In this document: piece after piece, positions 24,107 to 32,388 of the stretch
Numbering within the stretch: position 1 is the stretch's first letter
Layout: each line of letters begins with the position of its first letter
Source of the DNA: Acidimicrobiaceae bacterium
GTDB lineage: Bacteria; Actinomycetota; Acidimicrobiia; Acidimicrobiales; Ilumatobacteraceae
DNA length: 40,836 nt
Direction of reading: 5' to 3'
NCBI GenBank assembly: GCA_947447175.1
Contig: CANFIM010000007.1
Span: forward strand, 1-40,836
Notes under the pieces: model-generated
Seen by the model: only the letters and a program-made list of their open reading frames with translations
Told to the model about the DNA's origin: nothing
The model's database searches: none
Made by a program: the position numbers and the translations under genes

Positions 24107-25873
24107 GTGGTTCGTGGCATGCGTGAAAAGGTTCGAGCGCTGTTCTTGCGCTTGTGGGCCCGCCTCGACACCACTCAACAGTTCGTGGTGAGCAAACAGC
24201 TCGCCGTGATCGTCTGTGTCATCTCATTGGCCGTTCTTGCATTCATGGTGTCAGTGGCGGTGCGCATGGCCGGACCCACCGTGCATCCCGATGAGTGGGG
24301 GTCGTTGATCAATGGCCAGGTACTCATCGGGCACAAGGAAGCCACCATTCCCACCGGCAGTTTCTATCCGGCCGGGTACGGAGTGGTGACCGGTCTTGGC
24401 GCCTTGGTCACTGGTTCCATGTCCGGTTCCTACACGTTCTCGCTCATAGCCAATGTGTTGTTTGCAATTGGAACCGCGCTGATGGCGGGATACGTGGCGC
24501 GCACGGCCTTTGGTGCAACGAAAAACACTGGCTGGCTGGTGACAGCTCTGGTGTTGGTGATGCCAGGAACATTGGTGAGTGCCATGTTCTCGTGGCCAGA
24601 AATCGCCATCCGTTTGGCATACATGACCCTCGTACTGACGGTGGTTACCGTCTCTCGCAATCGGTCGACATGGCGAGTGGGTGCACTTGGCTTGTACGTG
24701 GGTGTCTTGCCGGGTCTTCACGGTCGATTCACTCTGTTGGTGCCGGTGATGGGTGCGTTGGTGTTGTGGTGGATCTTTGCGCGGGTCATCACACGATTCA
24801 CTGCCGCGTTCACGCTTCTCACCACCGCATGCGGATACCTTGCCGCTCGTGCGTTGAACCATTACGTGAAGAGCACGGTGTATCTCGAGAGTTACAACCA
24901 GGAGAACCGTCTTCTCGGTCGTCTGTTCCGTCCGTCGGTGTGGCCGGCCTTGATACGCACAATGGTGGGGCAGAGTTGGTATCTGGTGGCCACCACGTTT
25001 GGTCTGGCGGCGGTGGGTGTGGTGTACGCAATCGTCACGTTGAAGAAGTCAGGCTCCGTGCGATCGATTGTGCACGATGCCGAACGAACCGGATTGGCCT
25101 TCGTGGTGGTGGCAACTGCATCGGTCGTGTTCACGGGTGGTTTGCAGTTGTTGTACGGCAATCGTGGTGACCATCTCATTTACGGTCGTTACGTTGAGAT
25201 GCTGGCGCCTGTTCTCGTTGTGCTTGCCTGTGTCGGGCTCGAGAAGCGATACCGGGAATCTCAATTCACGTGGTTCCTCTCGGCTATTTCAATTTTCGTG
25301 TTCGCAGTCTTCTATGTGCTCATCGACGGAGGAGACGGCGTGAAGGCGAGTGCGATGCGCAAGAGCATCGTGTATCCCAACATCGTCGGCTTCGACTTCG
25401 TGCGTTATTTCGTTCACCCCACCTTCTTCACGCTCGGTGGAGTGTTCTGTTTGCTTGCTCTTCTGTTCTGGTTCGTCTCACGCAAGTTGGGTGCTTGGTC
25501 GATCATTGCAATCACTCTCTTGCTGGGAATTGGGGTGGTGTACTCCGGTCAACGAACCATGCTGTCGCGCACCGACTCACTCGAGGCCTCCGGCCAGTCC
25601 ATGTCGTTCGCGTTGAGTGGTTCGCCCACCCTCATCGGATACGACGGCGGTATTCGCAACGACATGGCGTACTACTACCTGCGCTACAAACTTCATCCGG
25701 TGTTGCTCGTGCGGGAGTTCTTCTCGGCTCCTGACGCGGTGATTTCGCAGGACTACAAGTGTGTGTACGGGTTTGGAAATAGAGCGCCAACAGACGGCGA
25801 TTGGGCCATAGTTGCCGATGAGCCAGTGCTCCAACGGGTACTGTGGAAAAGGCTCACAGCAGAACATTGCTAA
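24107..25873 (+). CDS. Polytopic membrane glycosyltransferase, GT-C type (putative)
   Basis: 588 residues with a hydrophobic first helix (about 31-53) and many later segments (about 12-13 in total). Directly after helix 1, GPTVHPDEWG (D62-E63) is the acidic pair in the first external loop typical of GT-C polyprenyl-phosphate-sugar-dependent enzymes. I cannot name the sugar. The GT2 gene downstream, of the DPM type, would make the polyprenyl-phosphate-sugar donor, and the pair fits lipid-linked glycan transfer outside the membrane. Base composition is clearly higher in G+C (about 60% in two sampled 60-base lines) than in the genes downstream. The start is GTG 24107; its stop lies 26 bases before the GT2 start. 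Confidence 0.72.
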   Translation: MVRGMREKVRALFLRLWARLDTTQQFVVSKQLAVIVCVISLAVLAFMVSVAVRMAGPTVHPDEWGSLINGQVLIGHKEATIPTGSFYPAGYGVVTGLGALVTGSMSGSYTFSLIANVLFAIGTALMAGYVARTAFGATKNTGWLVTALVLVMPGTLVSAMFSWPEIAIRLAYMTLVLTVVTVSRNRSTWRVGALGLYVGVLPGLHGRFTLLVPVMGALVLWWIFARVITRFTAAFTLLTTACGYLAARALNHYVKSTVYLESYNQENRLLGRLFRPSVWPALIRTMVGQSWYLVATTFGLAAVGVVYAIVTLKKSGSVRSIVHDAERTGLAFVVVATASVVFTGGLQLLYGNRGDHLIYGRYVEMLAPVLVVLACVGLEKRYRESQFTWFLSAISIFVFAVFYVLIDGGDGVKASAMRKSIVYPNIVGFDFVRYFVHPTFFTLGGVFCLLALLFWFVSRKLGAWSIIAITLLLGIGVVYSGQRTMLSRTDSLEASGQSMSFALSGSPTLIGYDGGIRNDMAYYYLRYKLHPVLLVREFFSAPDAVISQDYKCVYGFGNRAPTDGDWAIVADEPVLQRVLWKRLTAEHC

Positions 25874-25899
25874 ACCCCACACCGATTGAGGACAACTAC

Positions 25900-26805
25900 A
25901 TGGCTGAGTACTACCCGGATCAATGCGACGTGAGCGTGGTGTTGCCCGTCTACAACGAAAAGGGTCACTTACGCACCGAGATCGACCGTATTCGTGAGGC
26001 CCTCGAGGCATCGAAGTACTCGTTTGAAATCATCGTGATCGACGATGGTTCGAATGACGGCAGCGAAACCGAACTTCCCACCATCCCAGGCATCACCCTC
26101 ATTCGTCACCGGCATAATTCGGGTTCAGGTGCTGCACGACGTACGGGTACAACGGCGGCTAGAGGACGAGTAGTGGTGTGGACAGATGTGGATATGACCT
26201 ATCCGAACAATCTCATTCCGGAACTTGTTGACTCAATGGAAGGCGTCGACCACGTGGTGGGGTGGCGTCAAACAGAAGAGGGAACCCACAAGCTTCTGCG
26301 CACGCCCGCAAAATGGATCATCCGCAAGTTGGCGAGCTATTTGTCTGAAACAGACATTAAAGATTTGAACTCGGGATTACGGGCTTTCCGCCGCGATGTT
26401 GCTATGCAGTACGTGCATGAGTTGCCGAAAGGCTTCTCGTGTGTCACTACGCTCACCATGTCGTTCCTGGGTAATGGGTATTCAATTGGGTTTTTCCCCA
26501 TCGAATATTTCCCTCGCGCCGGGCGCTCGAAGTTCCACTGGTTAAAAGACACTCGTCGTTATATCTTGCAGGTCATTCGAATGACCTTGTCCTACAACCC
26601 ATTGAAGGTCTTTCTTCCTGTTGGTCTGCTGTTGCTGGGTCTCGGATTTGTGAAACTCGGATTTGATTGGGCGGGCCGCGATTTCAAACTTGCAGCAAAC
26701 ACGTTGCTTGTATTCTTTGCAGCCTTGCAGGTCATCACCGTTGGTCTCTTGGCCGACCTTGTGGTGAGAGCAACTAAATCGCCTACATCTGTTCCTCCCG
26801 CCTGA
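25900..26805 (+). CDS. GT2-family glycosyltransferase, polyprenyl-phosphate-sugar synthase-like
   Basis: 301-residue enzyme: a soluble GT-A domain (VSVVLPVYNEKGHLR, IIVIDDGSNDGS, the metal-binding DxD in WTDVDMTYP at 96-98, LNSGLRAFRR) followed by two hydrophobic C-terminal helices (about 225-245 and 260-290). This layout matches dolichol/undecaprenyl-phosphate sugar transferases with a membrane anchor. It probably makes a lipid-linked sugar donor for the upstream GT-C protein. ATG 25900 (MAEYYPDQCD) is the start; an upstream in-frame ATG would overlap the previous gene. The pyruvyl transferase gene starts 9 bases downstream. Confidence 0.85.
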   Translation: MAEYYPDQCDVSVVLPVYNEKGHLRTEIDRIREALEASKYSFEIIVIDDGSNDGSETELPTIPGITLIRHRHNSGSGAARRTGTTAARGRVVVWTDVDMTYPNNLIPELVDSMEGVDHVVGWRQTEEGTHKLLRTPAKWIIRKLASYLSETDIKDLNSGLRAFRRDVAMQYVHELPKGFSCVTTLTMSFLGNGYSIGFFPIEYFPRAGRSKFHWLKDTRRYILQVIRMTLSYNPLKVFLPVGLLLLGLGFVKLGFDWAGRDFKLAANTLLVFFAALQVITVGLLADLVVRATKSPTSVPPA

Positions 26806-26814
26806 TCTCATTCC

Positions 26815-28056
26815 GTGACAGCACGAAGCACAACCCGCGTAGCGCTTATTGGAGCAGCATTGTCTGCAAACAAGGGTGCCGCCGCCATGGTGGAAACTGT
26901 TGTTGCTCGACTGCCTGAAGTTGTTGGCTCGTGTGAATTCTCGTTACTCACCACGTATCCAGAAGATGACAAATCTCATCTTCCAACCTCGTCGCCCATT
27001 CACGTGGTGGGACTTGAGCCTCTTCGGTTGGCCATTGTTGAATTCCCCGTAGCGATATTGGCCTTTATTGCGCGCTCAATTCATCTTCCGCTCGGCTGGG
27101 TTCATTCGCGAGGCTGCCGCGCAATGTTGAATTCTGATGTTGTTGTTGATGTTGCTGGCATTAGTTTCGCCGACGGAAGAGGCGTACCCATCACGGTGTA
27201 CAACGCCATCATGACCGGAGTGCCGCTCTTGCTTGGCGTTCCCACGGTTAAAGCTGCACAAGCGATGGGGTCATTCAATTCCCAACCAAACAAGTTCCTG
27301 GCAAAACTGGTGTTGCCTCGTCTTGCAGCGATTTGTGCTCGCGGTGCACGCACGCGACAACACCTCGACTCATTGCACCTTCGAAATGTCACAGACGTTG
27401 CTGACCTGGCATTTTCGTTAGAGGAATCTGCAACATTGCCTGCATCGGTTGCCGCAAAGATGCCCTCTCAAGATCAGCCATTCATTGTGGTGATGCCGAG
27501 TGCAGTTGTGCGCGGATTATTTGAAGCCAACGGAGGCGACTATGTGTCAGCCGTAGCTGCCTTAGTTGGCTCACTTCGCGCAGAAACGCAACGCCCAGTT
27601 GTGGTGGTGCCGCATTCGTATCGCAAGGGTCAAGGTGAAGGTCGCATGAATGACGGACCGGTGTGCCGTGAAGTTGTGGCTGCGTGTTCCGGCGACTCTG
27701 GTGTCATTGGCATTGACGAAGATCTGTCGGCCGGAGAACTTCGTCGCATTGTTGCGTTGTCCGAAGTGATGGTCACTTCACGTTTTCACGCAATGATTTC
27801 TGGCCTGGCCACTTCCACGCCAACAGTGGTGGTGGGTTGGAGCCACAAGTACAAAGAGGTGCTCGACGACTTCGGCTTGGCAGAATTCGGTATGGATTCA
27901 GCCGAACTCTCACATCCGGAGTCGATTGTTGCAAAAGTGAAATTCGCCATTGAAAATCGCCAGGATCTGTCGGCGCAAATCTCGAAGGCACTGCCTGCTG
28001 TTCGTGCAAAGTCCGCAAAGAATTTTGACATCATTGCTCAGGCGGTGGGCGCATGA
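26815..28056 (+). CDS. Polysaccharide pyruvyl transferase family protein
   Basis: 413-residue protein of the CsaB/polysaccharide pyruvyl transferase family, which adds pyruvate ketals to cell-wall or exopolysaccharide sugars. The N-terminus has VALIGAALSANKGAAAMVE (a glycine-rich nucleotide-like loop), and later TSRFHAMISGLA with the conserved Arg-His. VVVPHSYRKGQG and VVVGWSHKYKEVL are also family-like. GTG 26815 is the only start close to the previous stop; there is no clear ribosome-binding site. Its stop overlaps the next ATG (ATGA), so the two are translationally coupled. The substrate sugar is unknown. Confidence 0.88.
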   Translation: MTARSTTRVALIGAALSANKGAAAMVETVVARLPEVVGSCEFSLLTTYPEDDKSHLPTSSPIHVVGLEPLRLAIVEFPVAILAFIARSIHLPLGWVHSRGCRAMLNSDVVVDVAGISFADGRGVPITVYNAIMTGVPLLLGVPTVKAAQAMGSFNSQPNKFLAKLVLPRLAAICARGARTRQHLDSLHLRNVTDVADLAFSLEESATLPASVAAKMPSQDQPFIVVMPSAVVRGLFEANGGDYVSAVAALVGSLRAETQRPVVVVPHSYRKGQGEGRMNDGPVCREVVAACSGDSGVIGIDEDLSAGELRRIVALSEVMVTSRFHAMISGLATSTPTVVVGWSHKYKEVLDDFGLAEFGMDSAELSHPESIVAKVKFAIENRQDLSAQISKALPAVRAKSAKNFDIIAQAVGA

Positions 28057-29408
28057 ACGTAGTTGACAACCTGTCGGGCGTTATTGATGCAGGAATGTGT
28101 ATTGGCTGTGGCGCCTGTGAAATGGTTGATCCAACAGTGCGTGTTTCTCTGAACCCCAAGAGTTTGATTTTTGAACCTGAAACTCCTGGTTCAGTAGATG
28201 CAGCTGCAGTCTGCCCCGCAGTGGCAGTGGATTACGAAGGATTGCAAACGTACCTGTTCCCCGGAGCCGACGTTGGTCCGTTTGGTGTGGTTCGTTCAGT
28301 TCATCTCTCCCAGAGCGTTGATAACCAAAGAAACATGAAGGCCAGTTCTGGTGGCCTCATTAAAGAACTTCTCCGAAGCCTCTTGCAATCTGGCGACATT
28401 GACGGCGTGATTGCACTTGACCACGTTGATGGTATTAATTTTGCAGCTCGTCTTGTCACACATGCTGACGACATCGACAATCTGCCGGGTTCGATTTATC
28501 ACAATCTCAAACAAACGCCAGCGCTCGAACTACTGCGAGACACTCCCGGACGCTTGGCTCTTGTAGCTATTCCATGTGAGCTAGAAGGTTTGTATTCATG
28601 GGTGAAAAACTACGCACCCGAACTTCGCTCCAAAATCACCATCACAATTGGTCTCTTATGCGGTTGGCAATACTCGCACCACAGCATTAATGCGATGGGT
28701 GAGTATTTGGGATACAACCCAGAAGAGATTGCCGATATCTCATACCGCGGCGGTGGACCTGTTGGGAAGTTGACAGTGAACACACGTGACGGCAACACGT
28801 ATACGGCAAGTCGCCGTGTGGATTTTGGGTACCAAGTTGCTTTTGATCGTCACTTCAACACCTCTCGCTGTCACGTATGTATTAACCATTCAAATTTCTT
28901 GGCAGATCTTGTAGTGGGCGATGCTTGGCTGCCGAGCACTGTGTTCACAAAGACTGGAATCAGCCTTGTGATTTGTCGCTCTGAGTTCGCAGAGAATGCT
29001 CATGCACGTCTTGTTCAATCGGGCGCATGTGTCTCTATTGAAGTCGGCGAAGATGAGATTCGTGAATCTCAAACAGAGCGAGTGGTGTTTGGAGAATTCG
29101 CATATGCATATGCCGATTTCCTGCGTTCAATTGGGGTGCACACACCGGCCTTGCACGGACCTAATGAGGGCTTCGGTACCGTCAAGCCACGCCGCCTGGC
29201 AGCAAAGTTCCACAGAGAATTAGTGCGCAAGCAGGCTCTCATGGCCGCGCGTCGATATCGCTATATGAAATGGCGCAAGGGCACTTTGGAATTGCGCGGA
29301 TACATCATGCGCTATGTCCGATGGTTCATGGTTCGTATTCTTCGTGTGAAGAGCATTAGCGGTCAGCGCAAAGAGATTTCGCGAGACCGTTTCTCAGGCT
29401 TCAACTGA
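28053..29408 (+). CDS. FrhB/FdhB-like iron-sulfur protein (coenzyme F420 hydrogenase/dehydrogenase beta subunit family)
   Basis: 451-residue protein. CIGCGAC (C16, C19, C22) and C54-P form a ferredoxin-type [4Fe-4S] ligand set at the N-terminus. Then KASSGGLIKELL, AIPCELEGL, GLLCGW, YRGGGPVGKL and CHVCINHSNFLADLVVGDAW are the FrhB-family motifs, which hold flavin and further cysteines. Known FrhB proteins oxidise or reduce F420, but members in glycan clusters, next to pyruvyl transferases as here, are not assigned that role. A basic C-terminal tail (about 388-430) may associate with the membrane. It is coupled to the upstream gene by ATGA; its 3' end overlaps the convergent flippase gene by 15 bases. 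Confidence 0.87.
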   Translation: MNVVDNLSGVIDAGMCIGCGACEMVDPTVRVSLNPKSLIFEPETPGSVDAAAVCPAVAVDYEGLQTYLFPGADVGPFGVVRSVHLSQSVDNQRNMKASSGGLIKELLRSLLQSGDIDGVIALDHVDGINFAARLVTHADDIDNLPGSIYHNLKQTPALELLRDTPGRLALVAIPCELEGLYSWVKNYAPELRSKITITIGLLCGWQYSHHSINAMGEYLGYNPEEIADISYRGGGPVGKLTVNTRDGNTYTASRRVDFGYQVAFDRHFNTSRCHVCINHSNFLADLVVGDAWLPSTVFTKTGISLVICRSEFAENAHARLVQSGACVSIEVGEDEIRESQTERVVFGEFAYAYADFLRSIGVHTPALHGPNEGFGTVKPRRLAAKFHRELVRKQALMAARRYRYMKWRKGTLELRGYIMRYVRWFMVRILRVKSISGQRKEISRDRFSGFN

Positions 29409-30317
29409 TCGAGCGCCTTGCGCCGCAAGGTTTGACACCAACGCGCCTGTCAAGTCGACTGCAATAAACACCACACGGCTCATGAGGGCTAGCGATACAG
29501 CCAATGGCGTGCCAATTATGCCCCCAGCGAGAGAAGTGAATATTGCTTCACGTACTCCGATTCCGCCGGGTACCCCCACCACTACGAAACCAGCAAGCCA
29601 CGAAGTTGAAGTGATGAACAACATCTGGAAAATACCAATGTGGGCTCCAAACGCCGATGCCGTCACTGATGTTGAGAGCGACATGAGAATCCATGATGGA
29701 AGATGCATGAGTGTCAAAGTTGCTAGTCGTTTGGGCTCTGTAAGCGACTGAGCAGCTGGTGAAATCTTTATTGCGATGGTGATTACTTTCGTGCGCAATT
29801 TTTCGTGCGAGAACACGTAGTAGCCGATGACGAGTGCGCTGGCAATGAGAATTGAGATGGGCCATCGACCAGGGGAGAAAGCCGCTCCAATAGCAATGGC
29901 AACAATTGCTGCCAAGTAGGTGGTGACTAACGAGAGCCCCGTACTGGCATAGGCATCTTTACGTGACACACCATTCCTGGCGGCAAGTTCAGCGCGCCCA
30001 ACGATTGGCCATATGCCACCCGGTACGTATTTCCCGAGCTGACCTGTGAAGTACCAACGCATTGCGCGTCTATGAGCAACAGAGTGTCCCTTAGTGGAGA
30101 TCATGCTCACCCAGATCCATCCAATGGAAGTCATGGCTGAGAGGCCAAGCAACAAACTGAGAATCAGATTCGGGGCATCTACTTGTTGAAAGGCGTTGGA
30201 GACATCGTCCCAGCGAGTGATGAGGGTCTTCGTCACGAAAGCCACGCCTGCAATTCCAATGGCCGCGCCAACGAGCGATATCAGTCGAGCAAGTCCTGGA
30301 CGAGGAGAAGTGGGCAC
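29394..30317 (-). CDS. Flippase-like integral membrane protein (lysylphosphatidylglycerol synthase TM family)
   Basis: 307-residue protein with about eight membrane helices. WYFTGQLGKYVPGGIWPIVGRAELA is the diagnostic motif of the LPG synthase TM/UPF0104 family, and GVPGGIGVREAIFTSLAGG the second one. It lacks the synthetase domain, so the likely role is as a lipid or glycan flippase. GTG 30317 is selected by the TATTGT box six bases upstream; the longer GTG 30356 has no ribosome-binding site at the right distance. Convergent with the glycan cluster, it may supply the transport step for its products. Confidence 0.83.
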   Translation of the reverse strand: MPTSPRPGLARLISLVGAAIGIAGVAFVTKTLITRWDDVSNAFQQVDAPNLILSLLLGLSAMTSIGWIWVSMISTKGHSVAHRRAMRWYFTGQLGKYVPGGIWPIVGRAELAARNGVSRKDAYASTGLSLVTTYLAAIVAIAIGAAFSPGRWPISILIASALVIGYYVFSHEKLRTKVITIAIKISPAAQSLTEPKRLATLTLMHLPSWILMSLSTSVTASAFGAHIGIFQMLFITSTSWLAGFVVVGVPGGIGVREAIFTSLAGGIIGTPLAVSLALMSRVVFIAVDLTGALVSNLAAQGARSVEA

Positions 30318-30323
30318 AAAGAA

Positions 30324-30329
30324 ACAATA
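30324..30329 (-). promoter_or_regulatory. -10 box (with -35) for leaderless flippase-like gene
   Basis: On the minus strand TATTGT lies six bases before GTG 30317, and TTGCCA, a good -35, lies 16 bases upstream of it (30346-30351). It is one of the better promoter matches in the window. Confidence 0.65.
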
Positions 30330-30410
30330 CGAGGTGTGTTGGTGCTGGCAAGCCACCCTTGTTCTATTCTCGAAAATGCGGAAGTATTCAGCAGTTTCGG
30401 GCCGCTTGGT

Positions 30411-31169
30411 CTAGCGGCGATCTTGCAAGAACGGGAATTTCGATCGCGTTGCAACCACAACTTCGGGGTCAATATCGGCGAACAGGATTGTTTGTGAATC
30501 TTCACCCATGGCCAACACCTCGCCCAATGGGTTGATAATCATGCTGTCGCCTGCGTAATGAAGTCCGCCTCCGTCACCTACTCGGTTGCATCCAATCACG
30601 TACGCCTGGTTCTCAATGGCGCGTGCTTTCAGAAGAGCCATCCAATGTTCGCGACGACTGGCGGGCCAATTAGCAGGAACAATGTAAAGGTCGGTGTGCA
30701 GGGCTTGCGCCCAGTATTCATCAGCAAAGCGTAGGTCGTAACACACTGAGAGTGACGTGCGCACCCCATGAACAGTGACTGATTGGTGCGATTCTCCGGC
30801 ACGGAAATGCTTGTCTTCACCGCCGTAGGTGAAGGGGTGAATCTTGCTGTACCGCGTTTCGATGCCGGTGGGTGACGCAACAACAAGCGAGTTGTATGGT
30901 CGAGAATCTCCGGTGCTGATTTCTGGACAACTTCCGGCAATCCACACGTTGTGCTGTTTCGCCATTTCCATGAGAAATTGCGAGGAAGGTCCACCAATCG
31001 GTTCCCCAATGTCATCTCTATCAACGACAAAACCAGTGGAGAACATCTCTGTAAGAACAACGAATTGTGCGCCGACCGCTGCAGCATCAGCAATGAGAAT
31101 GGACAGATCTCGGAAGTTGGCTTCGCGATCTGCCCACGTGATGTCGTGTTGAATAACTGCTACCTTCAT
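30411..31169 (-). CDS. Carbon-nitrogen hydrolase, omega-amidase-like
   Basis: 252-residue nitrilase-superfamily enzyme with the triad E41 (VLTEMF), K109 (YSKIHPF) and C143 (SVCYDLRF). The YSKIHPF motif and overall length match omega-amidases (MtnU/YafV type), which hydrolyse 2-oxoglutaramate to 2-oxoglutarate and ammonia. The upstream aminotransferase supports this: glutamine transaminases make exactly that product. The start ATG 31169 overlaps the aminotransferase stop by ATGA, whereas the longer TTG start at 31175 would not. The gene is the last of the minus-strand cluster. Confidence 0.88.
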   Translation of the reverse strand: MKVAVIQHDITWADREANFRDLSILIADAAAVGAQFVVLTEMFSTGFVVDRDDIGEPIGGPSSQFLMEMAKQHNVWIAGSCPEISTGDSRPYNSLVVASPTGIETRYSKIHPFTYGGEDKHFRAGESHQSVTVHGVRTSLSVCYDLRFADEYWAQALHTDLYIVPANWPASRREHWMALLKARAIENQAYVIGCNRVGDGGGLHYAGDSMIINPLGEVLAMGEDSQTILFADIDPEVVVATRSKFPFLQDRR

Positions 31170-32341
31170 GTCCAATTTCCTAGTCGTTCAGAAGCAGTGT
31201 GAAGTGTTGCATCTTGTTTGCAGAATGCAAACCGAACAAGATGGCGGCCCTCGTGTTCGTTCTCTGGTGAGTACAACACTGAAGCGGGGATTGCCACAAT
31301 GCCGCACTCAGCAGGAAGCGCACGACAAAAGGCCATGCCGTCTCCGTCTGGTCTTCGATGACGGACATCGCAAGTGATGAAGTATGTGCCCTCAGGAGTG
31401 ATGGGTTGCAAATCTGCTGCTTCTAGTGCTGCAGTCAACACGTCGCGTTTTGACTGCAAGTTGCTCGCCAATTCAACGAAGTAGGTATCGGGTAAACGTA
31501 AGCCCGCAGAGATGGCTGGTTGAAATGGTGACCCACCAGCAAATGTGAAGAGTTGCTTCGCCATCAGGGTGGCGTTAATCAATGCTGCGGGCGCACATGC
31601 CCAACCAATCTTCCAACCGGTGGTGTTGAATGATTTGCCTCCCGATGAGATGGTGATTGTTCGTTCACGCATTTCGGGAAGTGTGGCAATGGGAATATGT
31701 TGCGCGTCATCAAAAATGAGATGTTCGTACACTTCATCAGAGATGACAAATACATCGTGAGAAATAGCTTCTCGCGCAATGACATCAAGTTCCGCTTTAT
31801 TGAAAACTGTTCCCGTTGGGTTATGCGGTGAATTGAGAAGAATTGCGCGGGTGTTCGCACTGAAAGCATTCCGAAGTTCTTCTGCATCAAATTCGTAACG
31901 GCCCGAGTCTGATGGTCGAAGTGTGATGGGAACCATGCGCGCACCTGCAAGGGCAATGCATCCGGCGTACGTATCAAAGAGAGGTTCAAACACGATGACT
32001 TCATCGCCAGGGTTCAAGGTGCCCAGCAATGCTCCGGCAAGAGCTTCTGTTGCTCCCATTGTTACGAGAATTTCTTGGTCGGGGTCATATGTCAGGCCCC
32101 AAAAGCGTTGTTGATGTTCAGAGATTGCAAGGCGCAGGTCGGGTAGTCCACGTCCTGGTGGATATTGGTTGTTGCCACTCGCAATTTCTTGTTGCGCGAT
32201 GCGCAGTACTTCATCTGGTCCGTTGTAGTCGGGGAAACCCTGACCGAGATTGACTGAGCCTGTGGCTACAGCGAGAGCAGTCATTTCGCCAAAGATGGAA
32301 GCGCCGAATCCGGCGAGCTTGGCGGCAAGAGGAGACTGCAT
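31166..32341 (-). CDS. Class I/II PLP aminotransferase (glutamine transaminase/methionine-type)
   Basis: 391-residue fold-type I aminotransferase. NSPHNPTG (171-177), SDEVYEHLIFD (201-211) and SSGGKSFNTTGWKIGW (K236 binds PLP) are the family motifs; VNLGQGFPDYNGP is typical of the kynurenine/glutamine transaminase and YbdL group. The following gene is an omega-amidase-like nitrilase that would remove the oxoglutaramate this enzyme would form with glutamine as donor. The keto acid acceptor is unknown. ATG 32341 has a GGAG site just upstream. A perfect 8-bp inverted repeat (32350-32370) lies directly before that site. Confidence 0.92.
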   Translation of the reverse strand: MQSPLAAKLAGFGASIFGEMTALAVATGSVNLGQGFPDYNGPDEVLRIAQQEIASGNNQYPPGRGLPDLRLAISEHQQRFWGLTYDPDQEILVTMGATEALAGALLGTLNPGDEVIVFEPLFDTYAGCIALAGARMVPITLRPSDSGRYEFDAEELRNAFSANTRAILLNSPHNPTGTVFNKAELDVIAREAISHDVFVISDEVYEHLIFDDAQHIPIATLPEMRERTITISSGGKSFNTTGWKIGWACAPAALINATLMAKQLFTFAGGSPFQPAISAGLRLPDTYFVELASNLQSKRDVLTAALEAADLQPITPEGTYFITCDVRHRRPDGDGMAFCRALPAECGIVAIPASVLYSPENEHEGRHLVRFAFCKQDATLHTASERLGNWT

Positions 32342-32349
32342 GGTCACTC

Positions 32350-32370
32350 CATCAGCGTATGTCGCTGATG
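32350..32370. repeat. Perfect 8-bp inverted repeat before the aminotransferase
   Basis: CATCAGCG (32350-32357) and its complement (32363-32370) are separated by 5 bases, in the 47-base interval between the aminotransferase start and the luciferase-like gene stop. On the minus-strand RNA the hairpin ends beside the aminotransferase ribosome-binding site. It could be an operator, an RNA element controlling coupling, or a weak terminator without a U-run. Confidence 0.6.
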
Positions 32371-32388
32371 AGTAGTTCTCGATGTTGG

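Noticed and set aside
24295-25170. 291-codon plus-strand open frame inside the GT-C gene
   Set aside because: Overlaps the membrane protein in another frame and has a Trp/Cys/His/Arg-rich composition without motifs.
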